A stretch of 64,000 nt of DNA, from NCBI GenBank assembly GCA_024449915.1, contig JAMZAV010002187.1, positions 1 through 64,000 on the forward strand, given 5' to 3'. Under the pieces are notes generated by a model. It was not told where the DNA came from, ran no database searches, and saw only the letters and a program-made list of their open reading frames with translations. Origin of the DNA: Sweltsa coloradensis (Eukaryota > Arthropoda > Insecta > Plecoptera > Chloroperlidae). Shown here one piece after another: positions 23,323-33,139 of this stretch. Made by a program: the position numbers and the translations under genes. Positions within the stretch are counted from its first letter, which is position 1. Every line of letters begins with the position of its first letter.

Positions 23323-23946
23323 TTTCATTACTTTTTCAAGTTCCATTGCAAAATTATTTGTTAAAATATAATAATTTTATCAAAGTTGATTTAATTTCTA
23401 TGGTATTAGAATTAGAAACAATGGGATGTAAAATATCTAGACCCGGATTCATGTACATCCTGGGTATAGGTGGTATAACCATGGTATAACGACGGTATAA
23501 GGACTGGACCCCAATTCTTGAGTTCGTGGGAGATGAGTTGAAAACGCAATTTGAAAACGAAGTCGTTTTCGTTTTCGAAGGAATTGGTATTCTTGAACGG
23601 TATCGTAGAAAACGTCATGGGTTGTGAGTTAAAAGAGTATTGCTGTTATTTACGTGGGGTGAGGTTCACGAAATCCAGATACTTTAAAAAGATTTGCGTA
23701 GTAAAGAGCTCGAAAACGTTCTATATTTATTCTAGATGGCAGTGCCTTCATAAACGCGGGCCAATCGAAAGACGAGTTCCATGAAATGATTTGATTGTTG
23801 CAATTATGTAAACAAACAGATGAGCACGCTCATATTCGACACTTTGCTTCGACATTGTGTGTAGCAGCAAGCTGACTTTGATCATGGCTAAACATGGCTA
23901 AAAAGAAAAGAATAGGTGTATTATTTCCGAACATTTTTGTATAGCC
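23323..23946. other. Spacer with a repeat start related to 57.2 and 61.1 kb
   Basis: The first ~100 bp (CATTACTTTTTCAAGTTCCATTGCAAAATTA, discontinuous) resemble 57,210-57,300 and 61,138-61,240. After ~23,430 nothing is recognised, though frames of ~67-77 codons exist at 23,286-23,489 and 23,551-23,784 with no family signal. Confidence 0.4.
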
Positions 23947-24290
23947 TAGGTGGACAATCATACTATTGTTTATCTGCATTAGGCTTTTAGTAATCAAAAC
24001 TAGTTATTTTTGCGGGAAGTGTGACAGAACAAGGTTGTGCTGGCCTAGGGTTGGCTATAGGCTTGTCAAACATGTAATGTAAGTATTTTTTATGTAGTCC
24101 TATAGTCTAATGGAACTTTAGACCTACACTGTTGTATTATAAATAATTTTCTACATCTGGGCCTAGGACAGGGACGGTTTTTGATTTGTTTTATGAGGGA
24201 TAATGACACCTTTTCTCGTTCCACACAAAGAAGAAAATTTTTAAATGTCCGCCATTTGTTTACGTATCGCACTTTCCCGCCTAACTCTGC
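23947..24290 (-). repeat. Repeat D interior, uninterrupted copy
   Basis: Inverse of 19,197-19,400 joined to 20,158-20,303. The junction where A2 sits in the other copy is here only ~17 bp (24,079-24,095), so this copy preserves the empty site. The ~100-bp inverted ends of repeat D are not seen here. Confidence 0.75.
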
Positions 24291-24357
24291 TTGTACCGTC
24301 AACAAGTGTCAAGTAACTAAAGTTACTTGTTGATTGTATGCCTAGTGTATAAGGCTT

Positions 24358-24510
24358 ATTTTAAAACCTTTATTTGAAAGCCTTCCAGTAAACTTTTTCA
24401 ACATTTTTTTTTCAAAAAAGACTATATTACTATAACCTTAATGTCCATGTAAAATATGAACATTGTAGCCCCACCCGTCTGGTCAGAATCGCGGGCCGAT
24501 TGAAACTGAC
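24358..24510 (-). mobile_element. A1 internal fragment
   Basis: Matches the A1 interior in inverse orientation: AACCTTAATGTCCATGTAAAATATGAAC and the GTAGCCCCACCCG..TGGTCAGAATCG block (discontinuous). Both termini are missing. Confidence 0.7.
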
Positions 24511-24529
24511 GATTAGACAGTAGTAGCAG

Positions 24530-24790
24530 TAGCAGTAGTAGCTTACATCCTTAAAGTGATTTTGAGCATGTTTCAAGCCATTTTTCACCAAGAAGAAATG
24601 GTCGTACCCCAACCAAATTTGGCATGTGTTGTCAGGTACCTAAATCCCCTCGATTGTGATAGTTTTCAAGTTCACATCACGTTACATGACGGCTGGTAAC
24701 ACCTCGAAATCACCCCAACTCTGCTTGCTGTATATGTGCTTGAGTGTGTAGCGCACCGCGGCTTGGCTGCGGCGCCCTAACGGCACCTAG
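24530..24790 (+). repeat. Dispersed repeat E, copy 1
   Basis: Shares with 57,740-57,960 the blocks GTACCCCAACCAAATTTG, GTTGTCAGGTACCTA, ATCACGTTxCATG, GGCTGG and TCGAAATC, in order and in the same orientation. It contains GC-rich GCGCACCGCGGCTTGGCTGC in this copy only. Confidence 0.6.
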
Positions 24791-24811
24791 ATCTTTGTCA
24801 TTGTTCGTGAT

Positions 24812-25186
24812 ATGTTATGTTCGACGTCGTCGCTGTCGTCGGGGAAGTCGTCAAAAATACCACAGTTAATGTATATTGAGTGTTTCTTTAAACTCACTTA
24901 CCAAGTCACTGTACTTCTCCATGGCGAATTTTCGACAAGTGTCCCCTCATATTCGTCCGGCCACGGAAGACACACTGCTGACGAACACATCAAATATGAG
25001 GCATTATTCTTAATTTCATACGGTTGGCTCAGGAATAAGAAGAAATTGAACGAGGCGAGAGGGAGGATCGAGCTGCCGGAATTCGAAGGGGTATTTAGCA
25101 GACACGATGTATTTTGCTTTGTTGGTGCAGACGAGGAAATGTGGATGGAATGGCGTCAATTGGCTGCGACCTGTGATATAAAATAA
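24812..25186 (+). CDS. Unrecognised 124-codon ORF, possible terminal exon
   Basis: An open frame in one of the few locally GC-balanced stretches. The C-terminal half (about residues 60-124) has a protein-like composition rich in Glu, Trp and charged residues (for example FEGVFSRHDVFCFVGADEEM). The stop is followed at 25,190-25,195 by AATAAA, with another AATAAA at ~25,361. The N-terminal third is less convincing; a different frame from an ATGGCG at 24,921 also reads plausibly for 30 codons. No domain is recognised. It could be a last exon of a host gene, a transposon remnant or chance. Confidence 0.35.
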   Translation: MLCSTSSLSSGKSSKIPQLMYIECFFKLTYQVTVLLHGEFSTSVPSYSSGHGRHTADEHIKYEALFLISYGWLRNKKKLNEARGRIELPEFEGVFSRHDVFCFVGADEEMWMEWRQLAATCDIK

Positions 25187-25189
25187 TAT

Positions 25190-25195
25190 AATAAA
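25190..25195 (+). promoter_or_regulatory. Candidate polyadenylation signal
   Basis: AATAAA starts immediately after the stop codon of the ORF ending at 25,186. It is only suggestive, as AATAAA is common in AT-rich DNA. Confidence 0.3.
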
Positions 25196-25469
25196 GTTCT
25201 GTGAGTTTGGTAAACTCTATGGGATCCTTGACCTACTATGCTGTGAAGCTGTGCACCTTATGGATGGAAACGCTGAAACCTTCGAATTGGAGAAATATTC
25301 GTTGAATTAAGAAACTCCCGAACTGCTGATGAGAGGATGGACGAGACAAGAGTTAAACAATAAATATATTTTAAATAAATATAAATTTAAGTCCTTCAAT
25401 TATTGCGATTGGGAATGTGGCTATACGATGACTACGTATATCCATTAGCCACCCTACACGAGGCACACA

Positions 25470-25745
25470 CTATTTCTAGGTTGTTCTGACTGCCTTGATG
25501 ATTCTGGCGTCGCCCGCAGGTGGAATCGTGACCTGCAGCTTGAAAGGTAGGTGTTTCATATTTTTATAGTACCAGTCGCTATTTGGAAATGTTTCGCTCA
25601 TCGCTAGCGTCGGCGCCGACATAAATGGCTTGGTCTGCTTTAAAAATAAATTCTTTCGTTGAAAATCAGTTCAAAATTACAGACACTTGCCTAAAAATAA
25701 AATCGTATTTGAGCTTACCCACTCAGTCACACAACTGATTTATAG
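25470..25745 (+). mobile_element. S1 SINE 3' part, rearranged
   Basis: S1 body (GGTTGTTCTGACTGCCTTGATGATTCTGGCG, discontinuous) through GGCTTGGTCTGCTTTAA and GAAAATCAGTT. The tail then recurs in inverse orientation at about 25,711-25,745 (CTTACCCACTCAGT...ACTGATTTATA). Confidence 0.65.
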
Positions 25746-25758
25746 TGGGGGCAATAAT

Positions 25759-25956
25759 TGGATAAGCAAAGCGAAGACTTCAATTTCACTAACCCCTCCC
25801 CAAAAAATAGCTTGGGTGTTTCTTTTGTTTTGTTTTGTTTTCGCTCTACGGGCAAACGGCATATGCGATCTTGATGAAAATTTGAGGGGACCTTCGAAAT
25901 CTCTGAACTTAGACTTGCCACGTTTTTGAGTACAATCGATCAAATATTTCTTATGA
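25759..25956 (+). mobile_element. A1 element, 5' portion cut by B
   Basis: Begins TTGGATAAGCAAAGCGAAGACTTC and includes the TTTTGTTTTGTTTTG tract and the TATGCGATCTTGATGAAAATTT core, continuing to TACAATCGATCAAATATTTC. It is interrupted at 25,957 by the 3' terminus of a minus-strand B element. The rest of A1 does not resume after B, where the C array starts instead. Confidence 0.8.
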
Positions 25957-26665
25957 CTAGGAAACGCTCAGTTGGACGCGTTGATAAGCGAGCACGTGCT
26001 ATAGCTAGACCCACATTGCACATTTTTTTAAATTTTAAAAATTTACGACGTTCGCGATTCCAGTATTATTTATTATTGCCAAGGTAGTTGGGTAAACCCG
26101 TGTTTAAAACATTACTTTAAAATCCACCGCCATCTAGAGGATCTTGACTCCTTGGGAAAACTATTTAAACTCTTTGTTGACAAATAATAGACTACTTCCT
26201 CGAAAGTATTTTGATTACTTCTAGGTGGCAGTGCATAAGAAACTTCGCGCGTCTTTTCGTTGCCATGGCAACGTTACTTTTGTTATAATGTAATTTCCAT
26301 CTACACTACTTATCGGATCAAACAAAAATTAACATATTCGTGACCGGACGGACATTCTAAATGATTTGGCTATCTCAGATTTTGTCGCCGGTTAGTTTGA
26401 AAAAAAAACTTTCGATTAACTTTAATGTAACTTTTTAACTTTTTGAACGATTTTGCCACAAAACTAATGGCATTCAATCGAGAACAAAGCTTGCGGATGG
26501 TGAAAATTTCAACTCGATCCGAGCCTCCGTTCGAACGTTATCGCGAGACATACAAAAAAAAACAAACAAACAAACAAACAAACAAACAAAAAAAAAAAAA
26601 AAAACAAAACCAGTGACTAATTTTTCCGGCAGAGTCAAATGGAAACGCTCGCTTCGCTCGCTTAA
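25957..26665 (-). mobile_element. B Helentron-like element, full length
   Basis: 709 bp, read on the minus strand. The 5' end TTAAGCGAGCGAAGCGAGCG is at 26,665. It is followed by CTCTGCCGG, a poly-T/(TTTG)n tract at 26,555-26,605, the CGGATCGAGTTGAAATTT core and the GTTGCCATGGCAACG palindrome. The 3' end has GCTCGCTTA (inverse of the 5' end), hairpin AACGC...GCGTT and TCCTAG, ending at 25,957. Its 5' end touches the 3' CTAG of the first C unit with no intervening base. Confidence 0.85.
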
Positions 26666-26843
26666 CTAGGGAAACGCCAAAGTCGTTGTCAAACGAGTGA
26701 GTGAGCCAAGTGTTGAGTACCCGGGAACATCCCCTTTCCTCCTCTATACCTAAGGCTGGATCTAGCCCAGTATGAGAAATGATACCGGGTACTCAACACA
26801 TGGCTCACTCACTCGTTTAACAACGACTTTGGCGTTTCCCTTG
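26666..26843. repeat. C unit 1 double-3'-end palindrome
   Basis: The arms are two inverted C 3' ends of ~65 bp around a centre with CCTAAGGCTGGATCTAGCCC. The inner arm's CTAG has mutated to CTTG. Confidence 0.85.
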
Positions 26844-26997
26844 TTATTTAAATTTAACATTTAAAATGCGAATAATGTTCAAAACGTATTAGCGTGAAGC
26901 ATTAACAAATTTCCAAGATAAAACAAAATCACCTATTTCTTATTTCCCATTTAACACCCCGTAAAAATAGTATGTGGGTGTAAAAATATAAAAATTT

Positions 26998-27075
26998 CGA
27001 GCTAACGGGTATCGAACCCCAAACCTCCGTGCGGTAGTCTAAATGCTTGCCAATAGGCAATGCATGCACGTAGCT
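26998..27075 (-). other. tRNA-like segment in C unit 1
   Basis: On the minus strand there is a box A-like TATTGGCAAGCATTTAG and a box B-like GGGGTTCGATACCCG with a perfect GGGT/ACCC T-arm core. The same segment recurs in the later units (for example about 27,748-27,830, 28,370-28,440, 30,383-30,455). The T-arm is conserved while the acceptor stem is not convincing, so it is unlikely to be a working tRNA. It may supply a Pol III promoter or mark a captured SINE. Confidence 0.55.
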
Positions 27076-27416
27076 ATAGTCCCACTAGCTGCTACTAAAC
27101 AAATGCTACCGATATTTTAAAAATCAAATTTTTATTTATTGTGGGATTAAATCGCAATGGATCTAGCTGATTTTGTTAGCAGTTCTCAGTAAACTCGTAC
27201 CGGATGTCTGTTTAAAATTTCAGCCCAATCTGTTCAGCGGTTCGGCTGATTTTCGACGTACAGACAGACAGACATACAGAATCACAGAATGAGAGCCGTT
27301 TGAGTTGAATGGAGACACTCGGTCGCTCCGCTCCCTCGTTTAATTATCGTACTTTTACGATTTGTTTGATATATTTTCGTGATATTTGGCAAACGCGGTC
27401 ACTCTTATATAATAAA

Positions 27417-27594
27417 CTAGGGAAACGCCACAGTCGTTGTTAAACGAGTGAGTGAGCCAAGTGTTGAGTACCCGGGAACATCCCCTTTCCTCCTCTATAC
27501 CTAAGGCTGGATCTAGCCCAGTATGAGGAATGATACCGGGTACTCAACACATGGCTCACTCACTCGTTTAACAACGACTTTGGCGTTTCCCTAG
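27417..27594. repeat. C unit 2 double-3'-end palindrome
   Basis: Both arms end in intact CTAG. The centre is in the same orientation as in unit 1. Confidence 0.85.
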
Positions 27595-28100
27595 TTATTT
27601 AAATTGAACATTTAAAATGCGAATCATGTTCAAAACGTATCAGCGTGAAACATTAACAAATTTCCAAGATAAAACAAAATCACCGAATTTTTATTTCCCA
27701 TTTAACACCCCTCAAAAATTATATGTATGTGTAAAAATATAAAAAAGTTCGAGCGAACGGGTATCGAACCCCAACCCTCCGTGCGGTAGGCTAAATGCTT
27801 ACCAATAGGCCATGCAAGCCACAAAGTTATCGTCTCGCTAGCTGCTACTAAACAAATGCATATCGTTATTTAAAAAAACACATTTTTATTTATTTTGTTA
27901 TATAATCGCAATGGATCTAGCTGATTTTGTTAGCACTTCTCAGTAAACTCGAACCGGATGTCTGTTTTAAAATTTCAGCCCAATCTGTTCAGCGGTTCGG
28001 CTGATTTTCGACGTACAGACAGACAGACAGAATCACAGAATGTGAGCCGTTCGAGTTGAATGGAGAACACTCGGTCGCTCCGCTCCCTCGTTTAATAATA

Positions 28101-28705
28101 CTAGGGAAACGCCAAAGTCGTTGTTAAACGAGTGAGTTAGCCAAGTGTTTTGACTTCTAAAACCGGACCGTCTGGTCACCTTACAGGAACTCACTCTGCT
28201 TGCCACAATAATTATTTAAATTGAACATTCAAAATGCGAATAGTATTCAAAACGTATTAGCGTGAAACATTAACAAATTTCCAGGATAAAACAAAATCAC
28301 CTAATTTTTATTTCCCATTTAACACCCCTCAAAAATAATATGTGGGTGTAAAAATATAAAAAAGTTAGAACTGACGGGTATCGAACCCCATCCATCCGTG
28401 TGGTAGGCTAAATGGTTACTACTAGGCCATGCAGGCCACGTCAACCTCGTCCCGCTAACTGCTACTAAACAAATGCCATCGATATTTTTAAAATCACATT
28501 TTTATTTATTGTAGGATTAAATCGCAATGGATCTAGCTGATTTTGTTAACAGTTCTTAGTAAACTCGTACCGGATGTCTGTTTAAAATTTCAGCCCAATC
28601 TGTTCAGCGGTACGGCTGATTTTCGACGTACAGACAGACAGAATCACAGAATAAGAGCCGTTTGAGTTGAATGGAGACACTCAGTCGCTCTGCTCCCTCG
28701 TTTAA
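28101..28705 (-). mobile_element. C unit 3, variant without palindrome
   Basis: It carries one 3' arm only (to ~28,150). It then diverges into a sequence with AAACCGGACCGTCTGGTCACC, itself a small inverted repeat, before rejoining the C body at ~28,212. This explains its shorter 605-bp length. Confidence 0.8.
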
Positions 28706-28885
28706 CTAGGGAAACGCCAAAGTCGTTGTTAAACGAGTGAGTGAGCGCCATGTGTACAGTACCCGGTATCATTCGCCATACTGGGCTAGATCCAGCCTTG
28801 GGTATATAGGAGGAAATGGAATGTTCCCGGGTACTCAACAATTGGCTCACTCACTCGTTTAACAACGACTTTGGCGTTTCCCTAG
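28706..28885. repeat. C unit 4 palindrome with inverted centre
   Basis: The arms are as in unit 2, but the central ~90 bp (ACCCGGTATCATTC ... GAATGTTCCCGGGT) are in the opposite orientation to units 1, 2, 5 and 6. Confidence 0.8.
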
Positions 28886-29386
28886 TTATTTAAATTGAAC
28901 ATTTAAAATGCGAATCGTGTTCGAAACGTATTAGCGTGAAACATTAACAAATTTCCAAGGTAAAACAAAATCACCTAATTTTTATTTCCCATTTAACACC
29001 CCTCAAAAATAATATGTGGGTGTAAAACTATAAAAAAGTTCTAACTAATGAGCATCGAACCCCAACCCTCCGTGCGGTAGGCTAAATGCTTACCATTATG
29101 CCATGCAAGCCACGTAGTTATCGTCCCGCTAGCTGCTACTAAACAAATGCTATCGATATTTTAAAAATCACTTTTTTATTTATTGTAGGATTAAATCGCA
29201 ATGGATCTAGCTGATTTTGTTAGCAGTTCTCAATAAACTCGTACCAGATGTCTGTTTAAAATTTCAGCGCAATCTGTTCAGCGGTTCAGCTGATTTTCGA
29301 CGTACAGACAGACAGACAGAATCACAGAATGAGAACCGTTCGAGTTGAATGGAGACACTCGGTCGCTCCGCTCCCTCGTTTAATAA

Positions 29387-29563
29387 CTAGGGAAACGCCA
29401 AAGTCGTTGTTAAACGAGTGAGTGAGTGAGCCAAGTGTTGAGTACCCGGGAACATCCTCTTTCCTCCCCTATACCTAAGGATCTAGCCCAGTATGAGGAA
29501 TGATACCGGGTACTCAACACATGGCTCACTCACTCGTTTAACAACGACTTAGCGTTTCCCTAG
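29387..29563. repeat. C unit 5 palindrome
   Basis: Arms as in unit 2. The 3' arm has an extra GAGT (GAGTGAGTGAGTGAGCC), and the centre has lost GGCTG. Unit 6 shares both changes, so units 5 and 6 are each other's closest relatives. Confidence 0.8.
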
Positions 29564-30067
29564 TTATTTAAATTGAACATTTAAAATGCGAATCGTGTTC
29601 GAAACGTATTAGCGTGAAACATTAACAAATTTCCAAGATAAAACAAAATCACCTAATTTTTATTTCCCATTTAACACCCCTCAAAAATAATATGTGGGTG
29701 TAAAACTATAAAAAAGTTCTAACTAATGAGCATCGAACCCCAACCCTCCGTGCGGTAGGCTAAATGCTTACCATTATGCCATGCAAGCCACGTAGTTATC
29801 GTCCCGCTAGCTGCTACTAAACAAATGCTATCGATATTTTAAAAATCACTTTTTTATTTATTGTAGGATTAAATCGCAATGGATCTAGCTGATTTTGTTA
29901 GCAGTTCTCGAAAAAACTCGTAACCGGACTGTCTGCTTAAAATTTCAGCGCAATCTGTTCAGCGGTTCAGCTGATTTTCGACGTACAGACAGACAGACAG
30001 AATCACAGAATGAGAACCGTTCGAGTTGAATGGAGACACTCGGTCGCTCCGCTCCCTCGTTTAATAA

Positions 30068-30245
30068 CTAGGGAAACGCCAAAGTCGTTGTTAAACGAGT
30101 GAGTGAGTGAGCCAAGTGTTGAGTACCCGGGAACATCCCCTTTCCTCCCCTATACCTAAGGATCTAGCCCAGTATGAGGAGTGATACCGGGTACTCAAGA
30201 CATGGCTCACTCACTCGTTTAACAACGACTTAGGCGTTTCACTAG
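30068..30245. repeat. C unit 6 palindrome
   Basis: Same derived changes as unit 5. The inner CTAG is preceded by TTTCA instead of TTTCC. The unit body has a ~15-bp deletion near 30,290. Confidence 0.8.
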
Positions 30246-30731
30246 TTATATAAATTGAACATTTAAAATGCGAATCGTGTTCGAAACGTAACGTCCAAGA
30301 TAAAACAAAATCACCTAAGTTTTATTTCCCATTTAACACCCCTCCAAAATATAATGTGGGTGTAAAAATATAAACAAGTTCGAGCTAACGGGTATCGAAC
30401 CCCAACCCTTCGTGCGGTAGACTTAATGCTTACCAATAGGCCATGCAAGCCAAGTAGATATTTTCCCGCTAGCTGCTACTAAACAAATGCTATCGATATT
30501 TTAAAAATCACATTTGTATTCATTGTAGGATTAAATCGCAATGGATCTAGCTGATTTTGTAAGCAGGTCTCAGTAAACTCGTACTGGATGTCTGGTTAAA
30601 ATTTCAGCCCAATCTGTTCAGCGGTTCGGCTGATTTTCGACGTACAGACAGACAGATAGACAGAATCACAGAATGAGATCCGTTCGAGTTGAATGGAGAC
30701 ACTCGGTCGCTCCGCTCCCTCGTTTAATAAA

Positions 30732-30959
30732 CTAGGGAAACGCCAAAGTCGTTGTTAAACGAGTGAGTGAAACATGGCATGAAACATGAACATGGCTGAA
30801 CATGGCTGAACATGGCTGAACATGAAACATGGCTAGATCCAGCCTTAGGTATATGGGAGAAAAGGCGATGTTCCCAGGTACTCTTAAGTTTTTTTTTTCT
30901 TTTTCAAGGTAACACTTGGCTCACACACTCGTTTAACATCGACTTTGGCGTTTTCCTAG
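30732..30959. repeat. C unit 7 palindrome with ACATGGCTGA repeats
   Basis: The left arm is followed by four or five copies of a 10-bp unit ACATGGCTGA (30,782-30,830). The centre is inverted as in unit 4, with a poly-T insertion at 30,888-30,900. The right arm ends in CCTAG at 30,959. Confidence 0.8.
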
Positions 30960-31489
30960 TTTAAATTGAACATTCAATTTGCGAATCGTGTTCAAAACGT
31001 ATTAGAGTGAAACATTAACAAATTTCCAAGATAAAACAAAATCACCTAATTTTTATTTCCCATTTCACGTCCCTCAAAAATAATATGTAGGTGTAAAAAT
31101 ATAAAAAAGTTCAAAACTAGTGGGAATCGAACCCCAACCCTCCGTGCGGTAGGCTCTATGCTTACCACTATGCCATGGCAGACACGAAGACTTCGTCAAG
31201 CTAGCTGCTAATAAACAAATGGTATCGACATTTAAAAAAATCAGGGATTAAATCGTAATGGATCTAGCTGATTTTGTTAACAGTTCTCAGAAAACTCGTG
31301 CCGGATGTCTGTTTAAAATTTCAGCGAAATCTGTTCAGAGGTTCGGCTGATTTTCGACGTACAGACAGACAGAATCACAGAATGAGAGCCGATTGAGTTG
31401 AATGGAGACACGCAGTCGCTCCGCTCCCTCGTTTAATAAATAATAATAAAACCTTATATAATTTAAATATCTTAACATAATAGTATATA

Positions 31490-31940
31490 TTATCTTGATA
31501 AAACTTTATGGGAACGTTTAAAAGCACTGAAATTATGTATGTAATGATTTTATAGACATTTGAAGAAATATTTCTCATGGAAATCTAGTTTTTACGCTTT
31601 TTTCGATTTTTAGTGCGATATTTTCGTAAGACTTGGGCCGATTCTGACCAAACAGGAGAAGATTTAACGTTCATATTTTACATGGGCATTAAGGTTATAG
31701 TCAATGTAGTACCTTTTAAAAGAAAAAGATGAAAAAGTTAGCCAGAATCCATAGAATAAAGGTTTAAATATATGTTTTTTGAGATTTATAATAACAATTT
31801 ACAAGTAACAGTAGAAATTTGACAACAATCACCTACAATGCATTCAAAAAGCAGTTGCAAAGAAAAAGTGGTCCTACGCAAACTAAAAACTTACAAAACA
31901 GCTCATCCATCAACGCGGCGGGACTTATGCGTTTTCCTAG
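31490..31940 (+). mobile_element. A1 element, 5'-truncated
   Basis: Starts in the core (CTTGATAAAACTTTATGGGAACG) and runs to the complete A1 3' end: GCTCATCCATCAACGCGGCGG, hairpin, GCGTTTTCCTAG, then T. Confidence 0.75.
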
Positions 31941-32252
31941 TTTAAAAAAATAATTTGGTTATTACTTCCAAAAAATGTGTTTAGAGATGAAGTATCTTTA
32001 CCAGGAATGTTTTTGTGGTTTGTAAGTTCATATTGTTCATTGAGTATCGTTAAATAATGATCATATTTTTTTATAAAGGGACATTCGCGTTAACAGGATG
32101 ATTTAATGTTAACACTGATGCCACCCTATCCATCTTCCGATTATATTTATTGCCCTAAAGTTATTTTCGAGTGTTGGATGTACTTATGCGTAACAAATAA
32201 CAGCTAATACTGATGAACCCCACTTATAAACACGTGCGTTAGCATGATTAGA

Positions 32253-32500
32253 CGAGGGAGAGGAGCGACTGAGGATACAATTTAACTCATACGAGCCTTC
32301 GTCGTGATTAAAAATTTGTCAGCTTGTTAATGTTAAATGTCTGTCTGTCTGTCCGGTACCATACGGACGAACGGCCAAATAAATTGAGCTGACATTTTAA
32401 ACAGACATTCGTGACCAGGTAACTGAGAACTGCTAATAGAATGAGCAAAATCCGTTCCAATTTAAACCTACAAGAAAAAATAAATTGAAAAATATACAGG
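32253..32500 (+). mobile_element. C-family 5' fragment, plus strand
   Basis: Diverged C 5' block (ACGAGGGAGAGGAGCGACTGAGG) with a TGTCTGTCTGTCTGTCC tract at ~32,337-32,353, then the inverse of the C core including TTTTAAACAGACATTCGTGACC. It stops before the tRNA-like and 3' parts. Confidence 0.65.
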
Positions 32501-32554
32501 AAATGTGAAGTTTTTATTTTAACGACAATGGTTTTGTTTTTGAAGAAGTCATTT

Positions 32555-33101
32555 TTGGATGAGCGAAGCGAAGACTTCAATTTCACCGACCCCCAAAAAA
32601 TTTAGCTCGGATGTTTTTTTTTTTTCTGTCTGTTTGATTGTTCGCTCTCTAGCGCGGGCAAACGGTATATGCGATCTGGATGCAAATTGGAGGGGACCTT
32701 CGAAATCTCTGAACTTAGACTTGCCACGTTTCTGGGTACAATCGAAGAAATATTTCTCATAAATATCGTACTTTTACGATTTTTTTCGATTTTTAGTGTC
32801 CGATTTTGACCAAACGGGTGGGGCTACAACGTTCATGTTTCACATGGACATTAAGGTAATCAAGATGTATTGCTTTTTGAAAGAAAAACTTGAAACAAAT
32901 AGCCACTATTCATAGTATAATGGTGTTAATATGAGGTTTTTTAAGTTTATAATGACAATTTACAAGTAACAATAGAAACCTGACAACAATCACCAACAAT
33001 CCCTTCAAAAGGCACTTGATAAGTAAATAGAACCCACGCAAACTAAAACTTTTCGAAAAAAGCTCATCCATCAACGCGACGGGACTTAAGCGTTTTTCTA
33101 G
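32555..33101 (+). mobile_element. A1 Helentron-like element, full length
   Basis: 547 bp. 5' TTGGATGAGCGAAGCGAAG, then a poly-T/CTGTCTGTTTG tract, the core TATGCGATCTGGATGCAAATT and an interior with ATGGACATTAAGG and TTGACAACAATCACC. 3' GCTCATCCATCAACGC, hairpin, GCGTTTTTCTAG, followed by T. A1 differs from A2 mainly in the interior; the ends are interchangeable. Confidence 0.8.
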
Positions 33102-33139
33102 TAATTATATACATAAAAAAACTCATAGTAAAACCTTAA

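Larger units (their letters stand above)
26666..31434 (-). mobile_element. Tandem array of seven C Helentron-like elements
   Basis: Unit starts (inverse 3' end CTAGGGAAACGCC) are at 26,666, 27,417, 28,101, 28,706, 29,387, 30,068 and 30,732. Spacings are 751, 684, 605, 681, 681 and 664 bp. Read on the minus strand, each unit starts TTAAACGAGGGAGCGGAGCG. It then has a (GTCT)n tract, a GATTGGGCTGAAATTTTAAAC core and a tRNA-like stretch, and ends CTCGTTTAACAACGACTTTGGCGTTTCCCTAG (in parts). CTCGTTTAA is the inverse of the 5' end. Units join with 0-4 A/T bases between them. All lack protein-coding capacity. Confidence 0.85.

Noticed and set aside
25687..25929. Recurring peptide with NGICDLDENxRGPSKSLNLDLPRF in many places
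   Set aside because: It is the A1 element core read in one frame. The matching region is also open on the opposite strand, lacks consistent starts, and is interrupted in other copies, so repetition reflects copy number, not a gene family.
26666..31434. CRISPR-like array
   Set aside because: The period is ~680 bp with whole-element homology and transposon ends. There are no short direct repeats with unique spacers, and the DNA is eukaryotic.
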